Assembly (NCBI GenBank): GCA_036785705.1
Contig: JAWUZG010000352.1
Location: 186,001 to 250,000 of the forward strand
From: Acanthornis magna
Lineage: Eukaryota; Chordata; Aves; Passeriformes; Acanthizidae
DNA: 64,000 bases
Reading direction: 5' to 3'
In this document: piece after piece, positions 1-12,055 of the stretch
How the letters are laid out: every line of letters starts with the position of its first letter
How positions within the stretch are numbered: position 1 is the first letter of the stretch
The notes under the pieces: model-generated
What the model was told of the DNA's origin: nothing
Databases searched by the model: none
The model's input: only the letters and a program-made list of their open reading frames with translations
Program-made: the position numbers and the translations under genes

Positions 1-330
1 GAATAAAAATGGAGGTAAATAGAGAAATAAAAATGGAGGGAAATAGAGAAATAAATAGAAATAGAGAAATAAATAGAAATAGAGAAATAAATACGGAGGT
101 AAATAAATAAATAAATGAGGAAATTAATAAATAAATAAATACGGAGATAAATTAATAAATACGGAGATAAATAAATAAATACGGAGATAAATAAATATGG
201 AGATAAATAAATTAATAAACGCGGAGATAAACGGATAAATAAATCTCCGGGTGGATAAATCAAGGAATAAACAGACAAGGGATAAAATAAATTAAAGAAA
301 GACATCAATTAATAGCTAGAAAAATTAATA
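1..330. repeat. AT-rich array of AAATAAATA-type units
   Basis: Units such as GAAATAAATAGAAATA and ATAAATAAATACGGAG repeat irregularly, followed by a T run at 341-362. Confidence 0.85.
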
Positions 331-749
331 AATAAAGCTCTTTTTTTTTTTTTTTTTTTTTTAATCAAGGGTAGGAAATTCCTGACCTTTCCCGAGTTTA
401 TTTTTTAAACAGAATTGGGAATTCCATTTTATTTTGTCCTCGTTCCCGGCTGGAATTTTTCCAGGCGGTTGTGGATTTATTTTTTATTTTTATTTTTATT
501 TTTTTCCGCGTTAAAATCGGAATATTTGATTTGGGATTTATGAGGATGATGAATAGGAACGATCGAGTTGGGAATTCGGGGAGGTTTCTGGGCCTCCTCC
601 GAGCCTGGGTATTGCATGATTTGATTTTATTAATTATATTAATTATATTAATTATTAGATGTTGTGTATCGCGGATATTCTATATGGGATTTAATGGATA
701 TCAAATATTATATATTATATACCACGTAGTATAAAGTGTATAATATATA
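331..749. other. AT-rich intronic sequence, no gene seen
   Basis: A poly-T run is followed by unique AT-rich sequence, including TAATTATATTAATTATATTAATTATTAG at about 630-658. No exon is supported. Confidence 0.6.
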
Positions 750-1390
750 TTATATATTTTGCATTATATGTTTTCTATTTTATCTTTTTATACTTAATAT
801 TTTATAATTTTTTTTATATTTTATATTTTATATTTTATATTTTTTATTTTATATTTTTTATTTTATATTTATATTTTATATTTTATATTTTATATTTCAT
901 ATTTTTTATTTCATATTTTTATTTAATATTTTCTATTTTCTATTTTATATCATATCTTATATCTTATATCTTATATCTTATATCTTATATTTTTTATTTC
1001 ATATTTTATATTTTATATTTTATATTTTATATTTTATATTTTATATTTTATATTTTATATATTATATTTTATATTCTATATTGTATATCTTATATTTTAT
1101 ATTTTATATTTTATAGTACATATGATATGCTATATGTCATATAGCATACATAGCACATTGTCCATTATATATTCTATATTTTATTTTAATTTTTAATACT
1201 TCATATTTTCTACTTCGCATTTTATATTTCACATTACACATTATACTTTTTTTATTTTTCTACTTCATCTTTTGCATTTTTTTTACTCCGTGTTTCATAT
1301 TCCGTATCGTATATTTCACTTTTTTTTAAAAAAAAATTTTCTACTTTACATTTAATATCTCACCCTTTACACTTCGCTCTTCCCGTTTTA
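750..1390. repeat. (TATATTT)-type AT-rich array
   Basis: Dense TTTTATATTTTATATT units with a run of TCTTATA units near 950-990. Degeneracy increases after 1130. Confidence 0.9.
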
Positions 1391-1924
1391 TACTTTTATA
1401 TTCCACGTATAATATTCTGTCTCCATTCCGGCAGGTAAATTTGGGAATTTTTTAATGGAAAACAACAGGAAAAACTGAGAAAAAAAAAAAAAATTTAAAA
1501 AAAAAAACCCCAATCCCACCTGACCAAAGCATCCCAGGCAAGGCTCCAATCCCATCAATCCCTCCCGGGCTGATCCTTTTTCCCTTTCCCCCGATCCCAA
1601 ATCCCGGCGGGAATCTTCCTTCGTTAGCGGGAGCGGCGCTAATTAGGAACATTCCTGCTGGAAAATGTCACATCCCAGGCTCTGCTTCCTCATTAATCCA
1701 TGGAATTGCCATTCCCGAGCTCGGGGGGGAAAAAATCAACTTTCCCTCGGCTTTGATTCCCTCCCGCAGATCCGGCCCCAAAATTCAGAAAAATCCTAAA
1801 ATGATCCTAAAAAATGAGGAAAAAAAAAACTAAAATCTGGGATTGGGGTGGGGGGAGTTCGGGGGAGCCTGGGCTGGGGAAAAAATGGGAATTCTCACGG
1901 TTCCGAATCTCACATCCCAGTCCC
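1391..1924. other. Unique intronic island with TAAT motifs
   Basis: Mixed unique sequence. At 1620-1700 it contains TTAGCGGGAGCGGCGCTAATTAGG and a nearby CTCATTAATCC, which are homeodomain-type sites. The same CATTAGCGC/GCTAATTAG vocabulary appears in the islands at 7.5 and 15.4 kb. Candidate conserved noncoding element, not proven. Confidence 0.4.
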
Positions 1925-3985
1925 CCAGGGACGTTCCAGTCAATCCCAGTAACTCCCAGTTCCAGAGCCCAGTGGGGAACACATTCCCAGTAACGCCCAG
2001 TTCTGGGGAACTCATTCCCAGTAACGCCCAGTTCTGGGGAACCCATTCCCAGTAACGTCCAGTCCTGGAGAACCCATTCCCAGTGCCCCCCAGTTCCGGG
2101 GAACTCATTCCCAGTAAGCCCCAGTTCTGGGGAACACATTCCCAGTAAGCCCCAGTTCCGGGGAACACATTCCGAGTAACGTCCAGTTCTGGGGAACTCA
2201 TTCCCAGTAACCCCAGTTCCAAAATCCCATGAGGAACTCGTTCCCAGTGCTCCCAGTATCAGAACAGAGAGGAAAACTCATTCCCAGTGCCCCCCAGTTC
2301 CGGGGAACTCATTCCCAGTAACTCCCAGTTCTGGGGAACTCATTCCCAGTGCCCCCCAGTTCTGGGGAACCATTCCCAGTGCTCCCCAGTGCCAGAATCC
2401 CATGAGGAACTCGTTCCCAGTGCTCCCAGTATCAGAACAGAGAGGAAAACTCATTCCCAGTGCCCCCCAGTTCTGGGGCACAGTGGGGAACCTCTTCCCA
2501 GTTACCCCCGGTCTGCTCCCAGTTACCCCCAGTCTGGGACCAGAATGGGGAACCCATGCCCAGTGCCCCCAGTCCTGGGGAACTCATTCCCAGTGCCCCC
2601 AGTTCCAGAATCCCATGAGGAACTCATTCCCAGTGCTCCCAGTCCCAGAACAGAGAGGAAAACCCATTCCCAGTGCCTCCCAGTCTGGGAGCAGAATGGG
2701 GAGCCCATTCCCAGTTACCCCCAGTTCGGGGGACCCTCTCCCAATGCCCACAGTTCCAGAATCCCATGAGGGACCTGCTCCCAGTGCTCCCAGTCCCAGA
2801 ACAGAGAGGAAAACCCATTCCCAGTAACCCCAGTCCCAGAGCCCAGTGGGGAACCCATTCCCAGTAACGCCCAGTTCTGGGGAACCATTCCCAGTAACGT
2901 CCAGTCCTGGAGAACCCATTCCCAGTGCCCCCCAGTTCCGGGGAACTCATTCCCAGTAAGCCCCAGTTCTGGGGAACACATTCCCAGTAAGCCCCAGTTC
3001 TGGGGAACACATTCCGAGTAACGTCCAGTTCTGGGGAACTCATTCCCAGTAACCCCAGTTCCAAAATCCCATGAGGAACTCGTTCCCAGTGCTCCCAGTA
3101 TCAGAACAGAGAGGAAAACTCATTCCCAGTGCCCCCCAGTTCCGGGGAACTCATTCCCAGTGCCCCCAGTTCTGGGGAACTCATTCCCAGTGCCCCCCAG
3201 TTCCGGGGAACTCATTCCCAGTGCCCCCAGTTCTGGGGAACCCATTCCCAGTAACTCCCAGTTCTGGGGAACTCATTCCCAGTGCCCCCCAGTTCTGGGG
3301 AACCATTCCCAGTAACCCCAGTGCCAGAATCCCATGAGGAACTCGTTCCCAGTGCTCCCAGTATCAGAACAGAGAGAAAAACTCATTCCCAGTGCCCCCC
3401 AGTTCTGGGGCACAGTGGGGAACCTCTTCCCAGTTACCCCCGGTCTGCTCCCAGTTACCCCCAGTCTGGGACCAGAATGGGGAACCCATGCCCAGTGCCC
3501 CCAGTCCTGGGGAACTCATTCCCAGTGCACCCAGTTCCAGAATCCCATGAGGAACTCCTTCCCAGTGCTCCCAGTCCCAGAACAGAGAGGAAAACTCATT
3601 CCCAGTGCCTCCCAGTTCCAGAGCCCCATGAAGAACCCACTCCCAGTAAATCCCAGTTCCAGAACCCCATGAGGAACCCCTTCCCAGTAACCCCCAGTTC
3701 CAGGGACCCCTCCCAGTGCCCCCAGTTCCAGAATCCCATGAGGAACTCATTCCCAGTGCTCCCAGTCCCAGAACAGAGAGGAAAACTCATTCCCAGTGCC
3801 TCCCAGTTCTGGGGCACAGTGGGGAACACATTCCCAGTCCCAGAATCCCATGAGGAACTCATTCCCAGTGCCCCCAGTTCTGGGGAACTCATTCCCAGTG
3901 CCCCCAGTTCTGGGGAACCATTCCCAGTGCCCCCAGTTCCAGAGCCCAGTGGGGAACTCCTTCCCAGTGCCCCCAGCCCTGGGCT
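1925..3985. repeat. About 31-bp minisatellite (TTCCCAGT ... CAGTTCTGGGGAAC)
   Basis: Roughly 65 units built around ATTCCCAGT and CCCAGTTCTGGGGAACTC. A higher-order duplication is visible: the block near 2461 recurs at 3393 (offset 932), and earlier blocks recur at offset about 842. Confidence 0.95.
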
Positions 3986-4042
3986 CCCTCACTTTCCGCA
4001 CATCCCCCACAGCCATCCCGAGGGAAAAACCCCAAAATTCCC

Positions 4043-4765
4043 AGTCCGGAGCACTTTGGGATCACCGATAAACTGGGATCCTAAATCCCAGGGGAGTTTG
4101 GGATCACCGAGGGATCGGGATCTGAAATCCTGGGGCAGTTTGGGATCAACAATAAATTGGGATCCGAAATCCCAGGGGAGTTTGGGGTCACCAAGGGATT
4201 GGGATCTGAAATCCTGGGGCAGTTTGGGGTCACCAATAAATTGGGATCCTAAATCCCGGGGGAGTTTGGGATCAACAATAAATTGGGATCCTAAATCCTG
4301 GGGGAGTTTGGGATCACTGAGGGATCAGGATCTGAAATCCTGGGGCAGTTTGGGATCATCAAGGGATCGGGATCTGAAATCCTGGGGAAGTTTGGGGTCA
4401 CTGATAAATTGGGATCCTAAATCCTGGGGGAGTTTGGGATCACCGAGGGATCAGGATCTGAAATCCTGGGGCAGTTTAGGATCACCGATAAATTGGGATC
4501 CTAAATCCCAGGGAAGTGTGGGATCACCAATAAATTGGGATCTGAAATCCCGGGGAAGTTTGGGATCACTGAGGGATCGGGATCTGAAATCGGCACTTTG
4601 GGGTCACCGATAAATTGTGATCCTAAATCTCAGGGAAGTGTGGGATCACAGAGGGATCGGGATCTGAAACCCCAGGAAAGTGTGGGATCACCAATAAATT
4701 GGGATCTTAAATCCCGGGGAAGTTTGGGATCACTGAGGGATCGGGATCTGAAATCGACACTTTGG
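4043..4765. repeat. About 42-bp minisatellite alternating two unit types
   Basis: Units of the type GGGATCACCGATAAATTGGG plus ATCCTAAATCCC alternate with GGGATCACCGAGGGATCGGG plus ATCTGAAATCC. Confidence 0.95.
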
Positions 4766-4814
4766 GGCTGGGATTGGGATTTGGCAAAAAATCCGGGAAG
4801 GAAATGGGGTGGTT

Positions 4815-5745
4815 TCACCAATTCCCAGTAAATTTTGCCAATTCCCAATACAATTTGCCAGCTCCCAGTACATTTTGCCAATTCCCAGTAAATTTGGGCA
4901 ATTCCCAGTACATTTGGCCAATTCCCAGCAAATTTTGCCAATTCCCAGTACATTTTCCCAATTCCCAGTACATTTTGCCAATTTCCAGTACATTTCGCCA
5001 ATTCCCAGTACATTTTGCCAATTTCCAGTACATTTCGCCAATTCCCAGTACATTTTGCCAATTCCCAGTAAATTTTGCCAATTCCCAGTACATTTGGCCA
5101 ATTCCCAGTAAATTTTGCCAATTCCCAGTACATTTTGCCAATTCCCGGTAAATTTTGCCAATTCCCAGTAAATTTGCCAGCTCCCTGTACATTTTGCCAA
5201 TTCCCAGTACATTTGGCCAATTCCCAGTACATTTTGCCAATTCCCAGTAAATTTGGCCAATTCCCAGTACATTTGGCCAATTCCCAGTAAATTTGGCCAA
5301 TTCCCAGTATATTTTACCAATTCCCAGTATATTTGGCCAATTCCCAGTACATTTTGCCAATTCCCAGTATATTTTCCCAATTCCCAGTACATTTTGCCAA
5401 TTCCCAGTACATTTTACCAATTCCCAGTAAATTTGGCCAGTTCCCAGTAAATTTGGCCAATTCCCAGTGAATTTTACCAATTCCCAGTAAATTTGCCAGC
5501 TCCCAGTAAATTTTGCCAATTCCCGGTAAATTTTGCCAATTCCCAGTAAATTTTGCCAATTCCCAGTAAATTTTACCAATTCCCAGTAAATTTGGCCAAT
5601 TCCCAGTACATTTTGCCAATTCCTGGTAAATTTTGCCAATTCCCAGTAAATTTGGCCAATTCCCAGTACATTTTGCCAATTCCCAGTAAATTTGGCCAAT
5701 TCCCAGTACATTTGGCCAATTCCCGGTGAATTTTGCCAATTCCTC
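4815..5745. repeat. 20-bp minisatellite CAATTCCCAGTAAATTTTGC
   Basis: About 46 units with AAATTTTGC / ACATTTTGC / AAATTTGGC variants. Both strands stay open in several frames only because the unit lacks stops. Confidence 0.97.
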
Positions 5746-5954
5746 TCCCGACCCACAGCCCCGGATCGTCCCCTCGTCCCTTTCCCAAAATAGAGAATAT
5801 AAAATATCAAACATCAAATATCAAATACAGAACATATAAACTGCGAAGTATAAAATATAAAACTCAGGCTTGGCTCTGTGGGAAGAGATTTGGGATGGGA
5901 TCTGTCAGGGAACTGACACTCGGAGCCATCCCCACTCCGTCTTCCCGGGATTTG

Positions 5955-7056
5955 GGATTCGGGATTTGGGATTTGGGATTCGGGATGGATGGATGGATGG
6001 ATTCAGGATTCGGGATTTGGGATTCAGGATTTGGGATTCGGGTTGGATGGATGGAGGGATGGATGGATTTGGGATTTGGGATTCAGGATTTGGGATTCGG
6101 GATGGATGGATGGATGGATTTAGGATTTGGGATTTGGAATTTGGGATGGATAGATGGATGGATTCAGGATTTGGGATTCAGGATTCAGGATTCAGGATAG
6201 ATGGATGGATGGATGGATTCAGGATTTGGGATGGATGGATGGATGGATGGGTGGATGGATGGATTCAGGATTCGGGATTTGGGATTCAGGATGGATGGAT
6301 GGAGGGAGAGAGGGATGAGGCATTTGGGATTCAGGATTTGGGATGGATGGATGGATGGATGGATGGATTCAGGATTAGGCATTCGGGATTTGGGATGGAT
6401 GGAGGGATGAATGGATTTGGGATTCGGGATTTGGGATGGATGGATGGATTTAGGATTTGGGATTCGGGATGGATGGAGGGATGGATGGATTTGGGATTTG
6501 GGATTTGGGATTTGGGATTCAGGATTTGGGATGGATGGATGGATGGATGGATGGATGGATTCAGGATTCGGGATTCAGGATGGATGGATGGAGGGAGAGA
6601 GGGATTAGGCATTCGGGATTTGGGATGGATGGATGGATTTGGGATTCGGGATTTGGGATTCAGGATTTGGGATGGATGGATGGATTCAGGATTTGGGATT
6701 CGGGGTTCAGGATGGATGGATGGAGGGAGAGAGGGATTAGGCATTCGGGATTCAGGATGGATGGATATAGGATTTGGGATTGGGGATGGATGGATGGATG
6801 GACTCAGGATTTGGGATTCGGAATTCGGGATTCAGGATGGATGGATGGATGGATGGATGGATGGATTCGGGATTTGGGATTTGGGATTTTGGATTCGGGA
6901 TTCAGGATGGATACATGGATGGATGGATCCGGGATTTGGGATTCGGGATTCAGGATGGATGGATTCAGGATTTAGGATTTGGGTTTCAGGATTCGGGATT
7001 TGGGATTCAGGATGGATGGATGGATGGATTCGGGATTTAGGATTTGGGATTCAGGA
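5955..7056. repeat. Composite (GGAT)n and TTTGGGATTCGGGA array
   Basis: Runs of GGATGGAT are interleaved with 7-bp GGGATTT/GGGATTC units and a recurring larger block containing GGAGGGAGAGAGGGAT. Confidence 0.95.
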
Positions 7057-7765
7057 CGGACAGACGGACGGCTCACACCCCCGGGAATTCTCCCAATCCC
7101 TCCCGGCAGAGTCCAACTCCTCTCCGCCAAAGCCGAAAACAATTGGCCGCGGAACAAATTCAGCAAACGGAGTGCGCCATAAACCAAATAAAAACCCCTC
7201 CCGCTCCTTCTTTCTTTATTTTTTTTTTTTTTATTATTTTCCCCATTTTTTCCCCTCTGGCGCCTCGGCCGGGGACAGGCGGCAGCGCACCAACCTCGCC
7301 TTTTATTTCCTCCCCTCTCCCATTAAAGTCGCACCTCGAGCTCGGAAGTTTTTCCCATTGAAAAATGGTCAATCCCCTCTTTTCTTTTCCCCCCTCTCCC
7401 TCTCCCTCTCCCTCCCCGCTCGGAGCGCCGTTATTAAAATGCTAATTCCGAAGAAAAAGGAGTTAAATATCTCGCGCTGGTGCAGCCTAATTGCAGCCAT
7501 AATGAGCTCTCGAAATGTGAGTGCCCCCGACACACGGAGAGCATAAACAGCCGCGAACACATCATTAGCGCTCGCGTTCATTTATTCTGCCGACCTGGCG
7601 ATGACCCCGCCGAGGGTCGGGAGGAGCAGGTGGATCCGCCGGAGCGGCCCCGGGGGATGCGGGCGCGGAAGGGGGAGCGGCTGCCATGGCAACGCGGGGG
7701 ATGCGAGCAGCCTGCGGCTCCCCGAGTGGCCCCGGCGGGGGTGGCAGTGCCACCCCCGAGTCTGG
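7057..7765. promoter_or_regulatory. Unique intronic island, candidate conserved regulatory element
   Basis: A 700-bp non-repetitive block inside array DNA. AT-rich sites at 7430-7600 include ATGCTAATTCC, GCCTAATTGCAGCC, CATAATGAG and CATTAGCGC. A palindromic RFX X-box-like GCTGCCATGGCAAC lies at 7680-7693. Frames through it carry no recognisable protein. SKAP1 flanks the HOXB cluster, and its introns are a plausible home for long-range HOXB enhancers. That link is inference. Confidence 0.5.
7680..7693. promoter_or_regulatory. RFX X-box-like palindrome
   Basis: GCTGCCATGGCAAC matches the full palindromic X-box GTTGCCATGGCAAC at 13 of 14 positions. Confidence 0.5.
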
Positions 7766-8930
7766 CCCGGTACCGCTCGAGCCTCCTGGAGCTCCTCCGA
7801 GCCTGCCCCGGTACCGCCCGAGTTTCCCCCGGTACCCCCCGAGCCTCCTGGAGCTTCCCCCGGTACCGCCCGAGCCTGTCCCGGTACCGCCCGAGCTTGT
7901 CCCGGTACCCCCGAGTCTGGCCCGGTACCGCCCGAGCCTCCTGGAGCCCCTCCTGGTACTGCCTGAGCTTGTCCCGGTACCCCCCGAGCTTGTCCTGGTA
8001 CTGCCCGAGCCTCCTGGAGCTCCTCCGAACCTGTCCCGGTACCGCCCGTGCTTCCCCCGGTACCGCTCGAGCCTCCTGGAGCTCCTCCGAACCTGTCCCG
8101 GTACCGCCCGAGCTTGTCCTGGTACCGCCTGAGCTTGTCCTGGTACCGCCCGAGTCTGTCCCGGTACCGCCCGAACCTCCTGGAGCCCCTCCTGGTACTG
8201 CCTGAGCTTTCCCCGGTACCGCCCGAGCCTCCTGGAGCTCCTCCGAGCCTGCCCCTGTACCGCCCGTGCTTCCCCCGGTACCGCCCGAGCTTGTCCTGGT
8301 ACCCCCGAGTCTGTCCCGGTACCGCCCGAGCCTTGTCCCGGTACCGCCTGAGCTTCCCTCGGTACCGCCCGAGTCTGTCCCGGTACCGCCCGAGCCTCCT
8401 GGAGCCCCTCCTGGTACCGCCCGAGCTTGTCCCGGTACCCCCGAGCCTTCCCCGGTACCGCCCGAACCTCCTGGAGCTCCTCCGAACCTGCCCCGGTACC
8501 GCCCGAGCCTCTTGGAACCCCTCCCGGTACCGCCTGAGCTTCCTCTGGTACCGCCCGAGCTTGTCCTGGTACCCCCGAGCCTGTCCCGGTACCGCCCGAG
8601 TCTGTCCCGGTACCGCCCGAGCCTTCTGAAGCTCCTCCCGGTACCGCCCGAGCCTGTCCCGGTGCCCTCGGATCCTCTTGGAACTCCCCCGAACTTCCCC
8701 GGTACCGGCCGAGCCTCCTGGAACCCCTCCTGGCATCGCCTGAGCTTCCCCGGTACCGCCCGAGCCTGCCCCGGTACCGCCCGAGTCTGTCCCGGTACCG
8801 CCCGAGCCTGTCCCGGTACCGCCCGAGCCTTCTGGAGCCCCTCCTAGTATCCCCTGAGCTTCCCCCGGTACCGCCCGAGCTTCCCCCGGTACCCCCGGAT
8901 CTCCTGGAACCCTCGGAGCTCATCCCCTGC
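7766..8930. repeat. 21-bp minisatellite (CCGGTACCGCCCGAGCCTGT)
   Basis: About 55 units, each with a GGTACC palindrome. A unit length divisible by three keeps V-P-P-E-P-type frames open, which is not evidence of coding. Confidence 0.96.
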
Positions 8931-8949
8931 ACCCCGGATCCTCCTGAAC

Positions 8950-9210
8950 CCCCAAATCCTGGATCCCAAGGATCGACCCCAATCCCTGCACCCCTGAACC
9001 CCCAAATCCTGGATCCCAAGGATCGACCCCAATCCCTGCACCCCTGGACCCCCAAATCCTGGATCCCAAGGATCGACCCCAATCCCTGCACCCCTGAACC
9101 CCCAAATCCTGGATCCCAAGGATCGACCCCAATCCCTGCACCCCTGAACCCCCAAATCCTGGATCCCAAGGATTGACCCCAATCCCTGCACCCCTGGACC
9201 GCCGCACCCT
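8950..9210. repeat. 50-bp minisatellite, five units
   Basis: Units begin with GGATCCCAAG at 8961, 9011, 9061, 9111 and 9161, exactly 50 bp apart and nearly identical, so expansion looks recent. Confidence 0.97.
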
Positions 9211-9254
9211 CCTCGCAAATGCCCCCGGACCCCCAGACCGGCACGTCCCTGTCC

Positions 9255-9605
9255 CAATTTGGAGCCAAAATCCCAAAATCAATCCCAGAATCCATCCCAG
9301 GATCAAACCCAGGATCAATCCCAGGATCAATCCCAAGATCAATCCCAGAATCCATCCCAGGATCAATCCCAAAATCAATCCCAGGATCAATCCCATAATC
9401 AAACCCAGAATAAATCCCAAAATCAATCCCAAAATCAATCCCAGGATCAATCCCAAGAGCAATTCCAGATTCAATCCCAGGATCAACCCCAAAGTCAATT
9501 CCAGGATCAATCCCAGATTCAATCCCAGAATCCATCCCAGATTCAATCAGAATCAATCCCATAATCAACCCCAGGATCAATCCCAGAATCAATCCCGAAT
9601 CAATC
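9255..9605. repeat. 12-bp minisatellite (CAATCCCAGGAT)
   Basis: About 29 units of CAATCCCAGGAT/CCATCCCAGAAT. Confidence 0.95.
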
Positions 9606-9614
9606 CCAGAATCC

Positions 9615-10290
9615 CCGTTTCGGGTTTTTTTCCCTGTTTGGGTTTTTTCCCCATTTTGGGTTTTTTCCCCATTTTGGTTTTTTCCCCCATTTTGGGTTTT
9701 TTCCTTCTTTTGGGGTTTTTTCCCCATTTGGGTTTTTTCCCCATTTTGGTTTTTTCCCCCATTTGGGTTTTTTCCCCATTTTTGGGTTTTTTCCCCATTT
9801 TGGTTTTTTCCCCCATTTTGGGTTTTTTCCTTCTTTTGGGGTTTTTTCCCCATTTTGGGTTTTTTCCCCATTTTGGTTTTTTCCCCATTTGGGGTTTTTC
9901 CCCATTTTGGGGTTTTTTCCCCATTTTGGGTTTTTTCCCCATTTTGCTTTTTTTCCCCATTTTGCTTTTTTTCCCCCTTTTTGGGTTGTTTTCCCCATTT
10001 TGGTTTTTTTCCCCATTTTGAGTTTTTTCCCCATTTTGGGTTTTTCCCCATTTTGGTTTTTTCCCCATTTTGGGGTTTTTCCCCATTTTGGGGTTTTTTC
10101 CCCATTTTGGGTTTTTCCCCCATTTTGGGTTTTTTCCCCATTTGGGTTTTTTCCCCCATTTTGGGTTTTTTCCTTCTTTTGGGGTTTTTTCCCCATTTTG
10201 GTTTTTTCCCCCATTTTGGGTTTTTTTCCCCATTTTGGGTTTTTTCCCCATTTTGGATTTTTTTCCCCATTTTGGGTTTTTTTCCCCTTT
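9615..10290. repeat. 18-bp T-rich minisatellite (TTTTTTCCCCATTTTGGG)
   Basis: About 38 units with 1-2 bp length variation in the T run. Confidence 0.96.
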
Positions 10291-10589
10291 CCTGCTCCTC
10301 CGCTCCTGTTTGGTTCAGAGCACAATGGGAGAGAGGAATGAGATGAATAAAAGTAATTTTTGGGAATGATTTTTGCTCCATTCCCTCCCGGTTTTTCCCC
10401 AAACACGATTTTTACACAATTTCGCACCGCTGAACCCAATTTTTAATTTTTTTATTGGGGTTTTTTTTTGTTTGTTTTAATTTTTTTTATTTCTTTATTT
10501 TTTTATTTTTAACCCCCATTTTCAATTTTTTTTTTTTTTCTGGGCCCCCCCCCCTCTTCTTCCTCTCAACCCCAGGCGCTCCCACCACC
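10291..10589. other. Unique then T-rich intronic sequence
   Basis: Unique sequence to about 10445, then T-rich low-complexity sequence and a C run. No exon or RNA gene is supported. Confidence 0.5.
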
Positions 10590-11765
10590 CCCAACCCCTG
10601 GAAAAACCCTGAAAAAAACCCTGGAAAAAAACCTGAAAAAACTCTGAAAAAACCCTTAAAAATCCCTGAAAAAAACCCGAAAAAAAATCCTGAAAAAAAA
10701 CTGAAAAAAATGCTGAAAAGACCCTGAATAAAACCCTGGAAAAACCTGGAAAAACCCTTTAAAAAACCCTAAAAAACCACGGAAAAACCATTAAAAAACT
10801 CTTGAAAAACCCCGAAAAAACCCTTTAAAAATCCCTAAAAAAACGCTTAAAACCCTTTTTAAAACCCTGGAAAAACCGCGGAACACATCATGGAAAACCC
10901 TGGAAAAACTGCGGAAAACCGTGAAAAAAACCCTGGAAAAACTGCTGAAAATCATGGAAAAACCTGAAAAAACCCTTGAAAAAACCCTGAAAAATCCTGG
11001 AAAACCCTGGGAAAACCTCTGAAAATCGCGGGAAACCCTGGAAAAACCGCGGGAAAACGGCGGAAAATAATGGAAAATCGCGGGAAAGACGCGGGAAACC
11101 GCGGAAAATTGCGGGAAAACCGCGAAAAACAACGGAAAACCGCGGGAAAACCGCGGAAAATTGCGGTAAAACCGCGGAAAACAATGGAAAAACCGCGGGA
11201 AAATTGCAGAAAATAATGGAAAATTGCGGGGAAACCGCGGAAAACCCTGGAAAAACCGCGGGCTAAACGGCAGAAAATAATGGAAAATCGTGGGAAAAGC
11301 GCGGAAAACCCGCGGAAAATTGCGGAAAAACGGCGGAAAATAATGGAAAACCCTGTGAAAACCGCGGAAAATCGCGGGGAAACCGCGGAAAATAATGGAA
11401 AACTCTGGGAAAAACGTGGAAAATCGCGGGGAAACCGCGGAAAATAATGGAAAACCCTGGGAAAAACGTGGAAAATCGGGGGGAAACCGCGGAAAATCGC
11501 GGGAAAACCGCGGAAAATAATGGAAAACCGCGGGAAAACCGCGGAAAATTGCGGAAAAACGGCGAAAAATAATGGAACACCCTGGGAAAAACGTGGAAAA
11601 TCGCGGAAAACCCGCGGAAAATAATGGAAAACCCTGGGAAAACCGCGGAAAATCGCGGGAAAACCGCGGAAAATAAAGGAAAACCCTGGGACAAACGTGG
11701 AAAATCGCGGGAAAACCGCGGAAAATAATGGAAAACCCTGTGAAAACGGCGGAAAATCGCGGAAA
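10590..11765. repeat. AAAACC/CCGCGGAAAA minisatellite, CpG-dense in its right part
   Basis: 10590-10990 is CCCTGAAAAAA-like. 10990-11765 is built from CCGCGGAAAATCGCGGGAAA units with SacII-type CCGCGG palindromes. About ten exact GCGGGAAA E2F cores occur here. Confidence 0.93.
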
Positions 11766-12055
11766 ATCCTGGAAGAAGCGCACGCAGCCCCCCCGCGCTG
11801 CCCTCGGCCTGCCCTCCCCGCGCCCCCCGTTCCGCCGTGCACTCGCGGTGAACCGCGGCGGCGGCGGCGATGGCCCCGGGAGCGGCGGGGAGGTGATTTA
11901 GGGCAGAACGAAAGCTGCGCAGCCTCGCCCGGGGAGGGAGAGCCGCCGGGGCCGCGGCGCAGATGGGCCCCGCAGATTGAACAGCTCCGTCAGCCGCTGC
12001 GCCGGGCCAGCGCCGCGGGCGGGGACGAGGGGACGGGAGGGGACAGCGGGGGGAC
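11766..12055. other. Unique GC-rich, CpG-rich intronic island
   Basis: A 290-bp non-repetitive CpG-rich block containing GATTTAGGGCAGAACGAAAG and a TTGAACAGCTCCGTCAGC segment. No exon is recognised. Candidate CpG island or regulatory element. Confidence 0.4.

Noticed and set aside
8950..9210. CRISPR-like array of 50-bp period
   Set aside because: Units are contiguous identical copies with no unique spacers, and the host is a vertebrate.
7565..10402. 945-codon minus-strand frame
   Set aside because: It runs through three unrelated minisatellites (18-, 12- and 21-bp units). Lys/Gly/Asn-, Ile/Asp- and Gly/Arg-rich segments simply mirror the arrays.
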